In this document: positions 1 through 10,183 of the stretch, one piece after another
Position numbering within the stretch: position 1 is the first letter of the stretch
Layout of the letters: each line of letters starts with the position of its first letter
NCBI RefSeq assembly: GCF_023101765.2
Contig: NC_064217.1
Span: 12,745,788 to 12,809,787, forward strand
Length of the DNA stretch: 64,000 bases
Direction: 5' to 3'
DNA from: Spodoptera frugiperda
Taxonomy: Eukaryota; Arthropoda; Insecta; Lepidoptera; Noctuidae
Notes under the pieces: generated by a model
What the model was told of the DNA's origin: nothing
Databases searched by the model: none
What the model saw: only the letters and a program-made list of their open reading frames with translations
Made by a program: the position numbers and the translations under genes

Positions 1-365
1 GTTGCGCCAGCGGCGGCGCCGGCGGGATGACGGATTTCTCCGTAAGATACTCCTGTTAACCTCGGCCGCGAAGTTTTTTGAGATGCTACATATGTTGCAT
101 ATGACGGTGGGCAGTTTGGACACAGCGATTAGCGAGAACTTCATATCGATTTCTCAAAAAAGGGGCCACAAAAACATTCTAAACAGTTTCTATTTAACGA
201 ATCGTCAAAAAAAAAACGTAATCCCCTAACTTGAACACCACGAAAGATGAGAAGAGGTGTTTTGGAATAAAATGGTAATAAAAATAGAATACGCTACGAT
301 TTCACCAACACAAAATATCTAATATGATGTCGAATTATGTATCTACTTATGAAAACTCAAAAAAA

Positions 366-528
366 TATGGAAATCCAACCAAGGAGACGACGTGCGCGTT
401 CCTGACGACGGGTTTAAGCGTTACGTGATCTACGTCACCGTGGGTGCGTGGCCTATATGACCTATCGCACGTACGCAAGACTACGTTTTGGGTGCGACGG
501 TGGCTACAAGTCAGTCAACGTGTCAAAT
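366..528. other. Conserved 160-bp block, copy 1
   Basis: Begins ATGGAAATCCAACCAAGG and ends near GTCAACGTGTCAAAT. It lies between the convergent cassette and RRM 3' ends. No frame is open across it in all copies. It changes much less between A and B modules than the DNA on either side. Confidence 0.6.
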
Positions 529-2307
529 TTTTTTTTTAATGTTGATATTATAACTTTATTTCCCATATATACAGTTAACGCTTACATTTATAACAACTAA
601 GCTGTCGAGAGTGTTATTAACATAATCCTTCGAGACTTTTAAGAATTCAAAAATATGTTTAATGTTTCGGCCGACCGTCTACGAACATTGGACTTTGGTT
701 CACGTCATTTTTGCAAGCTAAGGACCAACCTAAGCTACCGTAAGGACGTCTGAAGTCGACAATGGAGGAATAAAATGATTAGGACTGTTCCAATTTATCC
801 TTCATATTTCCTTTCTTAGCTATATATTCCAAATTTAGCTTATATTTGTTTTAAGTGCCAAATTAATTTAATCTTGCACTCATTTGCTTATTTTAAAACT
901 TGCTAGTAACTTAGAGTGTATTAACCGTAGTCAGCGCGTAAGTTCGTTACAAATACCAAAATTAAATCATATATTTTGTGCTTATCTTTCCCATGCATTC
1001 CATAGGTAGGTATGTCGTATGCTTAAGCATACGCCAATCACCGCTCGAGTTTTGAGTTTGATAAAGATAAGGGAAAAATCAAAACGAAAAGGAAATGTGT
1101 TATTTGGGACCTGCTGGTATTTGCCCATACATTCCATGGTAATCGTAGGCCTACGCATGGATATTCCTATCAAAACTAATCTCAATATCATTGAATCTGT
1201 TTCTAATATGAAAAGAAAGAAAGAAAAACAGTTTATTTGCACTGTTACAAAATAATACATGCAAAACCGGGTATAATTTGAAAGTAAATAAATAAGGAAT
1301 ACGGCACAAAGTACTCAGCTAAAATGCCACGCTGATTTAGCCACTAGTATACAAATCAAAAATCATAATAATTCTACCACAGTGAAGCTGTACAGTGTTT
1401 TATTTTACTATGTGCAACTGCCCATTATAATAAGTATGCTACCTAAGCTAAATGTTAGTATAATCGTGTTAATAGGTCATATAGTTAAGTTAATACTCAC
1501 CATTTACATTTACATAAAAAATATAAAGCAAGTATTGCTCGAACAATAGAGGGTTAATGCTTTGTTAACGTGGTATATAAGACCAGAGTGTTATCAGTAA
1601 GTAGATAACAAAAATGTAGGCAGCCAATCACCGCTCGAGTTTTGAGTTTGACAATGATTAGGAAAAAAAATTAAGAGAAAAGAAAAATAACACATTTTGT
1701 GTAATTTTTTTCATTTTGTGTTATTTTTTAATGGGACATTTTTCTTGCTAGTATTTTCCCCTAGAATATGTCGTATGCTCAATGCATCGATTTTCCTATC
1801 CTAAATAATCTCAGCATCATTGAATCCGTTTCTAATATGAAAAGAAATATAGCAAAAACAGGTTATTTGCACCGTTACAAAATAATGCATGCAAAACAAG
1901 GTAAGGTGTTTAGTGTAAATAAATAAGGAATAAAGAAGCACACAAAGGCCAGTGCTCAGCTAAAATACCACTCTGATTCAGCCAGTAGTATACAATTCAA
2001 AAATCACAATAATTCTACCACACTGAGGCTGTACAGTGTTGAGAAAAAAAGAATGAAATGTTTAAGAAAATAATAATAATAGTCGTATCTGCCAATGGTC
2101 TCATAGCCAAAGAGCCTCGATCAACACCTGAGTAGGCTAACGATACATGGTTGGGTCAAGGGCCTGATGCCTTAAAGCTAATGTTCCAGTCTTAGAAATA
2201 GTATAAATGTGAAAGTTGTCCTAAAATACATCTTACGTGGTGTTAGGATTAAGGGGTTAGGTTAACGTTTTTGACTATCTGTTAAATAGAAACTGTTATA
2301 TAATTGT

Positions 2308-2323
2308 AGCCCTGAAAAGGGCT
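2308..2323 (-). promoter_or_regulatory. Histone-type 3' stem-loop, RRM A1
   Basis: Minus strand AGCCCTTTTCAGGGCT: 6-bp stem, TTTC loop, 5' flank CAGAACAAA, 3' flank ACAATT. It starts 80 nt after the stop codon. It fits the metazoan histone mRNA stem-loop except that the first pair is A-U rather than G-C; the second-position G is kept. Confidence 0.75.
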
Positions 2324-2402
2324 TTTGTTCTGAAATATCGATGCGGTCAGGCTCAGTTCGACCAGCCAGCGTTGCTCGAGACACCAGCAACCGTCGATAT
2401 TG

Positions 2403-3245
2403 TTATTTTCCGACGAAGGGTATAATTTTACAAAAATGGTGAAGATCGAAACCACCACCATTATTATCGCAGCTATTGCCAAGATCAAAATTGGTCGTCT
2501 CAGTAATTGCAATGAACATCGTTCTTCCGTCCAATGCCCTACCGTGGTACTCGTCGTATGCTTTTAATGCATCTGCTCTGCTTTGGTAAGCAATTACTGC
2601 AGTGCCCAAGGATCTTCCACTTTCATCATAATGAACTACTGCACTTATAAAACTGTCAAATTCTGAAAACAGCTCTTTCAGGTCAGAATCGGTGATTTTA
2701 TTATCCAAATTTAAGATATACAATTTGGTAACATCTACTGTTTGTATATCTTTTCCAGCTTCATCACTGGTTACGTCGTTTTGGAAGTTGGGATCCGCAA
2801 ATCTTACTTCCATTGGTCTCTCATCTGATGATCTCCCATTACATTCGTTATAAGCATTCAATGCATCGGCATACCTTTCAAAACTTATTTCAGCGGTTCT
2901 TGTGGACCTTTGAGTAGTGTCATAATTCATTTTAATTGCCTTAATAGTGCCAAATTCGGAAAACAGTTCCAGAATGTCGAAACCTGAGGCTCTTGCATCT
3001 AAATTCGAGATCAATAGTTTAGTATGACCGGCTGCGACACACTCTGATAGCAAAGCATTTACATGCTTTTTGATAAGTCCATTGCGTCTTGGGATTCTTT
3101 CTGATTTACAAATATCTCCACGTTGTTTTCCTCGTAGAATGGTCCTCACAACTCCACTATCAGCTTTGCCACAGCCACCACCAGGTATCTTAGACGTATT
3201 GAATTTACGCCCAGCACCGCGACCCATTGAAATTTGGTTGACCAT
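2403..3245 (-). CDS. Two-RRM Aly/REF-like protein, type A copy 1
   Basis: Intronless 280-residue protein. RRM1 spans about residues 76-149 (RNP2-like LLISNL, RNP1-like RSTRTAEISF) and RRM2 about 174-248 (LYILNL, RSLGTAVIAY). Motifs such as ISNLD, ELFSEFG, YDESGRSLGTA and ADALKAYDEY are characteristic of the Aly/REF export adaptor, whose usual form has one RRM. The N-terminus is basic and G/R-rich (MGRGAGRK). I see no clear N-terminal UAP56-binding motif. The start is set at MVNQISM because this AAG-ATG site is shared by all copies, types A and B; an upstream ATG exists only here. The stop is followed after 80 nt by a histone-type stem-loop, and no AATAAA is near. RNA binding is inferred from the fold; function is unknown. 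This copy has Cys at 134. Confidence 0.85.
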   Translation of the reverse strand: MVNQISMGRGAGRKFNTSKIPGGGCGKADSGVVRTILRGKQRGDICKSERIPRRNGLIKKHVNALLSECVAAGHTKLLISNLDARASGFDILELFSEFGTIKAIKMNYDTTQRSTRTAEISFERYADALNAYNECNGRSSDERPMEVRFADPNFQNDVTSDEAGKDIQTVDVTKLYILNLDNKITDSDLKELFSEFDSFISAVVHYDESGRSLGTAVIAYQSRADALKAYDEYHGRALDGRTMFIAITETTNFDLGNSCDNNGGGFDLHHFCKIIPFVGK

Positions 3246-3749
3246 CTTGATGAAGTAGATTATTTCGTACACACGAGAATGACCGATCACTGAAGGACGA
3301 CTGTTCGTGTCAACGTCGAGTCTAACACTGACTACAGATATCTGAATCCTGCCGCTACTGCCGACTTAGATAAAGACAATCGTTGGAGTGGGGGGAGGTT
3401 CCCGTTATACCGAGCGAGACAGGTTCAATGGCGGTGAACTACCGTGGGAACTCAGGGCAAAGTTTCAATTGTTTTTATGTCTAGCGATACCATTGTTTTA
3501 ATTGTTTATTAAAAAATATTTAATTTTTAATATAATTTACTTTTAAGAACTCAATTTATTAGTACTTTATGGCAGTCTTTTAGAAATTAGTTTGCGCTTA
3601 TTTTACTTTTAAGCATCTTCCTTCAGACTTCATTTCAAAAATATTCTTTCTGTCTTATAAAAAATACATGTATGTATGTAATCAATCATCTATACAAAAA
3701 AATACTTATTATCTTCTTAGTCGTTATTGTCTTCATTCTCTACGTCGGG

Positions 3750-4390
3750 TTAATTTAAAGTATCGTGAATTTCAGAGCTACATGGAAGGTCTCTATATTT
3801 GCCATGGAATCTCTTAGGTATAGTTCCATTTTCACAAAGATTTATGAGATCTTTATATTTGACAACTGAAATTGATATTCTGCAGTCGTATAATAGTTTT
3901 AAGATATCCATATCTGCCACGGTTGCGTTGTTAGTTTCTTCTTAATTTTTTTATCGGTAGTTATTTCCCTTTCCTTTCTCTGTGGTCTCTTCCTGTAAAC
4001 TCATAGTGTATGTTTTTTCCGTAAAATACTTGATAAATTTTGATCGTTTTATGTTTTTTAATATAAAAGTCGCATCTCAGATATCGCGAACTTGCATAAT
4101 TTTTGATCTTATCGGAGTGAACACATTTGTAGCCAATTGAATAAAGTTCAAGAACTATAGAATAGTCCACTACAATAACTTTTTAAGGTCTTAGGTTTTT
4201 GCGAGCTGATTCAAAATATGTAAGCCATTGTGATGGACTCCATACAATAACTTTTTGCTCATCCCTTTCGATAACCGATGAACTGTATCGACAGGCATGT
4301 ATGGAGACCTTATATTTTGATGTATTCTAAATCTTTCGTATGTAGCTTTCTTTTCTGTATCATGTATGTACCTTAATTTGTACTGTTAAA
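3750..4390 (-). pseudogene. Decayed transposase-like gene (A1)
   Basis: In shifting minus-strand frames the region reads TYERFRIHQN, then YMPVDTVH, then VFYGK and at the end KYKDLINLCENGTIPKRFHG before a stop. The pattern (P.M.VDS.H..IE ... L..LC..G.IP...H..Y) recalls the C-terminal half of an insect family of transposase-like uncharacterised proteins often labelled DUF7869. Several frameshifts and stops are present. Family assignment is from memory of the motif order and should be tested by translated search. Confidence 0.4.
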
Positions 4391-4506
4391 ATGCATACAT
4401 TGCTTACTGATACAAACTAGCCCCCGGTGTTGTGATGTTGGATTTGGTAAAAAATTGATCGGGTTTTATTTTTCCTCATTATCTCTGGAGAACTCGTTTG
4501 GTCCAT

Positions 4507-4716
4507 ATGGACAGCGCAAGGGAAGAGTATTTTATTTACTTCCTAACTACATTGTGATTAACGTACAACGGTCCCATTGTACGAGCAGAGTCCGAGAAGC
4601 TTGAAGACGATGTGCAAGATGCTGTTGGCTCCGATGCCCAGACCGTGATAGTCCAGACACTAGACAAGGTAGAGGATTGTGAGAACAGTCCTTCCACATA
4701 TTCGCCCATACATTGA
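4507..4716 (+). pseudogene. Acidic-gene relic with stop at codon 17 (A1)
   Basis: Reads MDSAREEYFIYFLTTL, then TGA, then LTYNGPIVRAESEKLED and on to a stop after 69 codons. It aligns codon for codon with the N-terminus of the acidic protein, where codon 17 is Gly (GGA). After the stop the frame stays open, with a weakly acidic middle and STYSPIH where the functional gene has ADSPMPV. It lacks the TATA box of the B copies. Most likely a pseudogene spread by module duplication; programmed readthrough is possible but unsupported. Confidence 0.75.
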
Positions 4717-5032
4717 ACCTCAATTCATCATCCAAATATTATAATACTCACCTCTTACATTGAAAATATTAAACGAGTATTGCACGAACAATAGAGGGTT
4801 AATGCTTTGTTAGCGTGGGATATAAGACCTGTGTGTTATCAGTAAGTAGATAACAAAAATGTAGACAACCACTCACCGCTCGGCTTTGATTTTGACAATG
4901 ATAAGGAAAAATAGTCAAAGACAAAAGAAAAATGTGTTATTTTTTAATGGGACAACCATGAAAACACTGGAACTCTGAAGATCGCTGTGCTCCGAATAAA
5001 ACGTGTCTTGTCGATCTTTCTTGTTATTTATC

Positions 5033-5464
5033 TGAATTCCATTGCTCTCGCATCTAAACTTCTTCTATTATATGCGATATATGCCTTTAATGCATCGGCA
5101 TTTCTTTCAAAGATTATTTCAGCAGTTCTTGTGGATCCTTGTGTTCACTCCTACAATAGTGCCAAATTCTGAAAAGTTGGGATTTGTTGCTGGTATCATA
5201 ACCGGTCCAATGCCTCCACCATAGTAGCTGCCTTCACTTGTTTTTTTATATATGTACACTTCTAATTGTACCATTGGCTGAGAACAGCTCTTGTTTACCT
5301 AATCCGGAAAAGTGGTCTTCCAGATTTTGCCAAAAATATAATTATATCAAGAACATTGTATATCGGACGATGTTCAATGGATTTGATATATCACCACGGG
5401 GTGTTCCTCGTATGCTCCCCATAACTCAATTATTTGTTTTACATAATAATGACCGATCACCGAT
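5033..5464 (-). pseudogene. Decayed third-class RRM gene (A1)
   Basis: The minus strand holds disordered pieces of an Aly/REF-like gene, for example STRTAEIIFERNADALKAY followed by NRRSLDARAMEF, and, further 5', RGTPRGDISNP. Pieces are separated by frameshifts and deletions. It differs from types A and B, so it is a third paralogue. The Jockey-type LINE is inserted at its 5' end. Confidence 0.65.
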
Positions 5465-5477
5465 ACACGACAGTTCG

Positions 5478-7899
5478 ACGACGGGGCCGTCTCTACGTCC
5501 CCGACTGGGGGCGTGAGGACGCGCGATCCAGGCCGAGGCCTGTTTCGGCGGTTTCATGTCGCTGCCCGCGACTGCGGGCGAGGGGTTGGAGTAGTCGGGC
5601 CCCTCGCGGGGCCCGATGCGATGTCAAGTCAGTGTAGTCGCGCCGCTAGCGGCCGCGCTCAAGCCGGGCTGGCCCGGCGAGCAGCAGGCGGGTAGCGGCG
5701 CGTGGTCAAGTCCGGTGGTGGAGCCTCTACCGCCCCGCCCTAGCTAGGGCGGGCGGGAGGCTCATGTGGCTGCGTCAGGTGGGTCGGTCGGGGCGACCAG
5801 GTCTCGCGGCAGACCGTATCCGTCGGGGGGGCGCCGATGGTATGGCGCCAGCGCCCGAAGGTGGTCGTGCTGCGATTTGCTGGCGCGCTCGAACATATTA
5901 GTGCTCAGGCGCTGCACGAAGTCGTCGACGCTCTCTACGCCGAGGTCTCTCGAAATGGTCGCGTTCCGTACGAAGCGCGGGGCCTTGACTATGGTGCGCA
6001 GCGTGAGAGACTGCTGCGCACGGAGGCGTTTCTTGTTGGATTCGGACACGAGCGCGTACCAGGCCGGGGCGGCGTAGGTAAGCCGTGTCCGAATGTAGGC
6101 CTTGTAGATGCCGAGCTTCGCACGGAGCGGCAGCGACGAGTCGAGGACCGGGCGCAGGAGGTGACGGGCGGCGCGCGCCTGAGCAACAGCCTGCTGCACG
6201 TGGGGCGTCATGGACAGGGAGCGGTCGATGGTCACGCCGAGGTATTTAACTCTCGGCGCCCACCGTATTGGCTCACCCATCAGAGTCATAGGTTCCGGCT
6301 TCATGATCCCCACGGCGAGTGCTTGGGTCTTGGCCACGTTGACGGCCAACCTCCACTTCTCCAGCCAATCAGGGAGTGCATCTAGGGCGCGCTGTAGTTT
6401 GACTACTGCGTGCCGGGCGTTCAGCGACGTCGTGTAGAGCGCCGCGTCGTCCGCGTAGAGGGCGAGCTTGGCGCCGTCCACGACGGGGATGTCGTCCGTG
6501 TACACGCAGTAGCACACGGGTGAGATGCAGCTTCCCTGGGGCACGCCGGCTTGGATGCCGCGCTCAGTCGACAGAACGCCTTCCACTGCCACTTGGAAGG
6601 TTCTGCCGTGCAGGAAGGTGGCCACGATCTTAACTAGTCGACGAGGAGTAGTAGATGTGGCCAGCTTGCTGAGCAGGCCGGCGTGCCAGACGCGGTCGAA
6701 CGCCTTCTCCATGTCGAGGAATACTGCAGCGGCCCGCTCGCGCTTGTTACGCGCGGCGGCCAGGTCGTGCAGTACCCTCGCGACTTGCTGGGTCGTGGAG
6801 TGTTCGGCCCTAAAGCCGAACTGTTCGCCGCGTGGCTGGAGGTGTGGGCGCAGGTGCAACAGCAGCAGCTTCTCGAAGAGCTTCGAGACGGTGTCCAGGA
6901 GCGTGATGGGGCGATAGCTCCCCGGCAGCAGCGTGTTCTTCCCCTGTTTGGGCAGCATGATAACTCTGCCGAGCTTCCACTTAGCCGGGAAGTGTCCGGT
7001 GCGGAGGATCCCGTTGAACAGCCGCGTCAGCGTCGCGATTCCTCGCGGCGGCAGGCGGCGGAGGGCCTCATTGGGGATGCCGTCCGGACCGGGTGCCTTG
7101 CGTAGTGGGGCTCGGAGAGCCATACGCCGCACCAGGCCAGGGGAGAACACGATGGGGTCCTCATCGGGGAGGATCGGCTGCTCCAGGTACCGTTCGACCT
7201 GTTCTTCGATGGCTGCCGTGTGTTGCACGTTGCGGGCTGGGTTCGGCTGGAACGAAGCCTCTAGGGAGTCGGCGAAGAGCTCCGCGCGGTCCTCGGCACG
7301 GTAACGGGGGTTCCGTCGCCGGCCAGTAGGGGCCTAATCGGAGCCGGCTTCCTGCGAGGCTGCGGCACAATCGGTGTATGCCCGACCAATCGTCTGTCGC
7401 TCGCTCGATGGCGCGTTGCCACGACTCGCCCGCGTGGTTTGCCACAGCGGACGAGATCTTCGCAGCCAGAGCGTTGAGCGAACTCTTCATGGTCGGGCAG
7501 CGGGTCCTTTGCCACGACCTGCGAAGTCTCCTCTTCCTCTCGATCATGGCGAGTATGGAGGCCGGGAGTGGTGTCGGCCTCCTAGGCGTCGCGGTGCTCG
7601 CCGTCTGGGCCTCGTCGAGTGCGGCCTGTGTGGCCGCGGCGAAGTCGTCGGCGAGGCGGTCCACGTCCGCGGGCGTGTCGACGCGGTAGGACGGCGAGTT
7701 CCGCGCCATGTGCGCGGCGAAGGTGCGCCAGTCCCGCCGTGGGCGAGGAGGAAGAGGTCGCAGGTGCTGCGGGATGTCCTCGAGAGTCAGACACACCGGT
7801 TGGTGGTCTGACAGGAGATGGTCGTCCAGGACGTCACAGTTGACCGTCGCGGTGATGCCGCGCATGACGGCCAGGTCTATGACGTCGGGTAGCTGCAGC
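5478..7899 (-). mobile_element. Jockey-type non-LTR retrotransposon, 5'-truncated
   Basis: A GC-rich 2,422-bp insertion flanked by a 13-bp target duplication ACACGACAGTTCG (5465-5477 and 7900-7912). It starts inside the endonuclease (catalytic SDHQPV motif near the 5' end) and includes the reverse transcriptase. The reading frame shifts twice in the linker (about 7,350 and 7,305). There is no poly(A) tail at the 3' end (5478). Sister modules show the uninterrupted site. Confidence 0.9.
5762..7300 (-). pseudogene. Reverse transcriptase part of the LINE
   Basis: An open frame of about 510 codons. Visible motifs: KAPGPDGIPNEAL, GSYRPITLL, QFGFR, FLDMEKAFDRVWH (first catalytic Asp), GVPQGSCISP and YADDAALY (catalytic YADD). 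This series is typical of the Jockey clade. No RNase H domain follows. The frame is intact here, but the element is cut off at its 5' end and lacks ORF1, so it cannot be autonomous. The upstream endonuclease remnant (about 7,350-7,899) is in a different frame. Confidence 0.85.
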
Positions 7900-7950
7900 A
7901 CACGACAGTTCGTTGTTCTGGCAATAAATTAAATACTCAGGAAGTAAGGA

Positions 7951-8379
7951 GTGTACTCTATGAAAGTACAGGTAAGTATGGCATCGCGGATTAGAGCGAG
8001 ACGAAAATACTCGTTCGTGATTGGTGGTTATCCTTTTTACATTTGTGTTAGGCCACCCGCTACTTGTGATAACGTAGAGCAGTACGTAAGCGACGCAGGC
8101 GCATTACTACGGACGATTGTACTGTACCAGTAATTCAAGATATCAATATGGATATTGTTTCCGACGATTATATTATTGATATGCTTGTACTGGCGTACGA
8201 GTACCTCATAGCGGAGTCAGACGATGAGGACGACGAAGAAGTTGCGCCAGCGGCGGCGCCGGCGGGATGACGGATTTCTCCGAAAGATATTCCCGGTAAC
8301 CTCGGCTTCGAAGATTTTCGAGATGCTACATATGTTGCATATGACGGTGGGCAGTTTGGCTTCAGGGCCAGACATCTAA
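7951..8379 (+). CDS. Plus-strand small-ORF cassette, A1
   Basis: Three short open frames in series. Frame one (7951-8133, 60 residues) contains KYSFVIGGYPFY and a conserved ALLRTIVLYQ end; its sixth codon is followed by a perfect splice-donor sequence (CAG|GTAAGT at 7971/7972). Frame two (8148-8270, 40 residues) is acidic (MDIVSDDYIIDMLVLAYEYL, then SDDEDDEE and APAAAPAG). Frame three (8224-8379, 51 residues) overlaps frame two and is basic (MRTTKKLRQRRRRRDDGFLR). A canonical histone-type stem-loop follows 50 nt after frame three. No family is recognised; acidic stretch then RRRRR weakly recalls the N-terminus of PIF/Harbinger transposases. Coding status is unproven. Confidence 0.4.
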
Positions 8380-8428
8380 CCATAACCACCCAGTGAATAG
8401 CAAAACATCACATCGATTTCTCAAAAAA

Positions 8429-8444
8429 GGCCCTTTTCAGGGCC
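8429..8444 (+). promoter_or_regulatory. Canonical histone-type stem-loop after cassette A1
   Basis: GGCCCTTTTCAGGGCC with 5' flank CAAAAAA and 3' flank ACAAAAA, an exact match to the metazoan histone mRNA 3' stem-loop pattern (GG, three pyrimidines, TTTTC loop region, purines, CC, ACA). It lies 50 nt after the end of the basic small ORF of the cassette. About 30 nt further the sequence ACAGTTTCTATTTAAC is shared with the minus-strand RRM stem-loops. Confidence 0.75.
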
Positions 8445-8631
8445 ACAAAAACATTTTAGACAGTTTCTATTTAACAGATCGTCAAAAAACGTAATCCCCT
8501 AACTTTAACACCACGAAATAGGTGTTTTGGAATAAAATGGTAATAAAAATAGAATACGCCACGATTTCACCAACACAAAATATCTAATTTGATGTCGAAT
8601 TGTGTATCTACTTATGAACACTCAAAAAAAT

Positions 8632-8793
8632 ATGGAAATCCAACCAAGGAGACGACGTGCGCGTTCCTGATGACGGGTTTAAGCGTTACGTGATCTACGT
8701 CACCGTGGGTGCGTGGCCTATATGACCTACCGCACGTACGCAACACTACGTTTTGGGTGCGACGGTGGCTACAAGTCAGTCAACGTGTCAAAT
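8632..8793. other. Conserved 160-bp block, copy 2
   Basis: Differs from copy 1 at only a few positions (for example GATGACGGG for GACGACGGG). Confidence 0.6.
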
Positions 8794-8970
8794 TATTTTT
8801 ACAGTACCATATATACAGTTAACGCTTACATTTATAACAACTAAGCTGTCGAGAGTTTTATTAACATAATCCTTCGAGGCTTTTAAGAATTCAAAAATAT
8901 GTTTAATGTTTCGGCCGACCGTCTACGAACATTGGACTTTGGTTTACGTCATTTTTGCAAGCTAAGGACC

Positions 8971-9139
8971 AACCCACGGGATAACCATCCGGAGCTGCGG
9001 ACTACCTAGCGGGTTTACCGGGGCTCCGGCTCGAAAAGCAGGAGAAGGAACGGTTTTTAGTCAGTAAGAGTCTGACACTCCCTCTCGCCTCGCCCAAGGC
9101 GGGAGAAGTCATTGGATGATTTTCCTCCCTCAAAAAAAA
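8971..9139 (+). mobile_element. SINE-like insertion with A-tail
   Basis: 169 bp ending in an A-run and flanked by AAGGACC (8964-8970 and 9140-9146). Contains GGAGCTGCGGACTACCTAGC and CTGACACTCCCTCTCGCC, both repeated in the copies at about 54,330 and 63,900. The other modules have the empty site. Confidence 0.82.
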
Positions 9140-10088
9140 AAGGACCTACAATAAGGACGACTGAAGTCGACAATGGAGGAATAAAATGATTAGGACTGTT
9201 CCAATTTATCCTTCATATTTCCTTTCTTTGCTATATATTCCAAATTTAGCTTATATTTGTTTTAAGTGCTAAATGAATTTAATCTTGCACTCATTTGCTT
9301 ATTTTAAAACTTGCTAGTAACTTACAGTGTATTAACCGTAGTCAGCGCGTTAGTTCGTTACAAATACCAAAATTAAATAATATATTTTGTGCTTATCTTT
9401 CCCATGCATTCCATAGGTAGGTATGTCGTTTGCTTAAGCTTACGCCAATCACCGCTCGAGTTTTGAGTTTGATAAAGATAAGGGAAAAATCAAAACGAAA
9501 AGGAAATGTGTTATTTGGGACCTGCTGTTATTTGCCCATACATTCCACGGTAATCGTAGGCCTACGCATGGATATTCCTATCTAAATTAATCTCAATATC
9601 ATTGAATCTGTTTCTAATATGAAAAGAAAGAAAGAAAAACAGTTTATTTGCACTGTTACAAAATAATGCATGCAAAACCGGGTATCATTTAAAAGTATTT
9701 ACTTTCAAAATAAGGAATACGGCACAAAAAGGCCAGTACTTAGCTAAAATACCACGCTGATTTAGCCAGTAGTATACGAATAAAAAATCACAATAATTCT
9801 ACCACAGTGAAGCTGTACAGTGTTGAGTAAAAAAAAATGAAATGTTTAAGACAATAATTATAATAGTCGTATCTGCCAATGGTCGCATAGCCAAAGAGCC
9901 TCGATCAACACCTGAGTGGGCTAACGTTAGATGGTAGGGCCAAGGGCCTGATGCCTTAAAGCTAATGTTCCAGTCTTAGAAATAAAAATGTGAACGTTGT
10001 CCTAAAATACATCTTACGTGGTGTTAGGATTAAGGGGTTAGGTTAACGTTTTTGACTATCTGTTAAATAGAAACTGTTATATATTTGT

Positions 10089-10104
10089 AGCCCTGAAAAG
10101 GGCT
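10089..10104 (-). promoter_or_regulatory. Histone-type 3' stem-loop, RRM A2
   Basis: Same stem and loop as A1; the 3' flank reads ACAAAT. Confidence 0.75.
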
Positions 10105-10183
10105 TTTGTTCTGAAATATCGATGCGGTCAGGCTCAATTCGACCAGCCAGTGTTGCTCGAGACACCAGCAACCGTCGATATTG

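Larger units (their letters stand above)
1..8240. repeat. Module A1
   Basis: Holds the conserved block (366-528), RRM gene A1, a transposase-like relic, the acidic-gene relic, an RRM relic, the LINE insertion and the small-ORF cassette. Its plus-strand stem-loop near 155-175 is broken: the left half of the stem is deleted. The stretch 529-2300 has no gene; it contains eroded scraps resembling RRM coding sequence (about 995-1250 and 1735-1815). A segment at 1496-1690 is an extra copy of the promoter-like sequence found after the acidic relic (4745-4930); I did not find it at this place in the other A modules. 3250-3745 is the RRM 5' region plus AT-rich spacer. Confidence 0.85.

Noticed and set aside
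365..530. Protein-coding exon or U7 snRNA in the conserved block
   Set aside because: No frame stays open in all copies; no Sm site with a 3' hairpin was found.
1019..1255. Plus and minus frames of 78-92 residues repeated in A modules
   Set aside because: The frame varies and the region looks like eroded RRM scraps; no promoter or 3' signal fits.
2282..2512. Minus-strand frame of 76 residues (MQLLRRPILILA), repeated in all A modules
   Set aside because: It overlaps the end of the RRM gene in another frame; its repeated presence only reflects module copies.
5766..7843. Several plus-strand frames of 70-180 residues across the LINE
   Set aside because: Antisense shadows of a GC-rich reverse transcriptase gene.
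7951..8133. Diverged histone H2B
   Set aside because: Only a short stretch (RK.S..I..Y...V.P) fits; the rest does not align and substitutions between copies are mostly non-synonymous.
8168..8389. Minus-strand frame of 73 residues (Ser-rich) opposite the small-ORF cassette
   Set aside because: Antisense of the acidic frame; the stem-loop direction supports the plus strand.
2250..8515. Whole A module as one large transposon with 95-bp inverted ends
   Set aside because: The inverted similarity is explained by two facing 3' ends with the same stem-loop element; no target duplication or outer border is seen.
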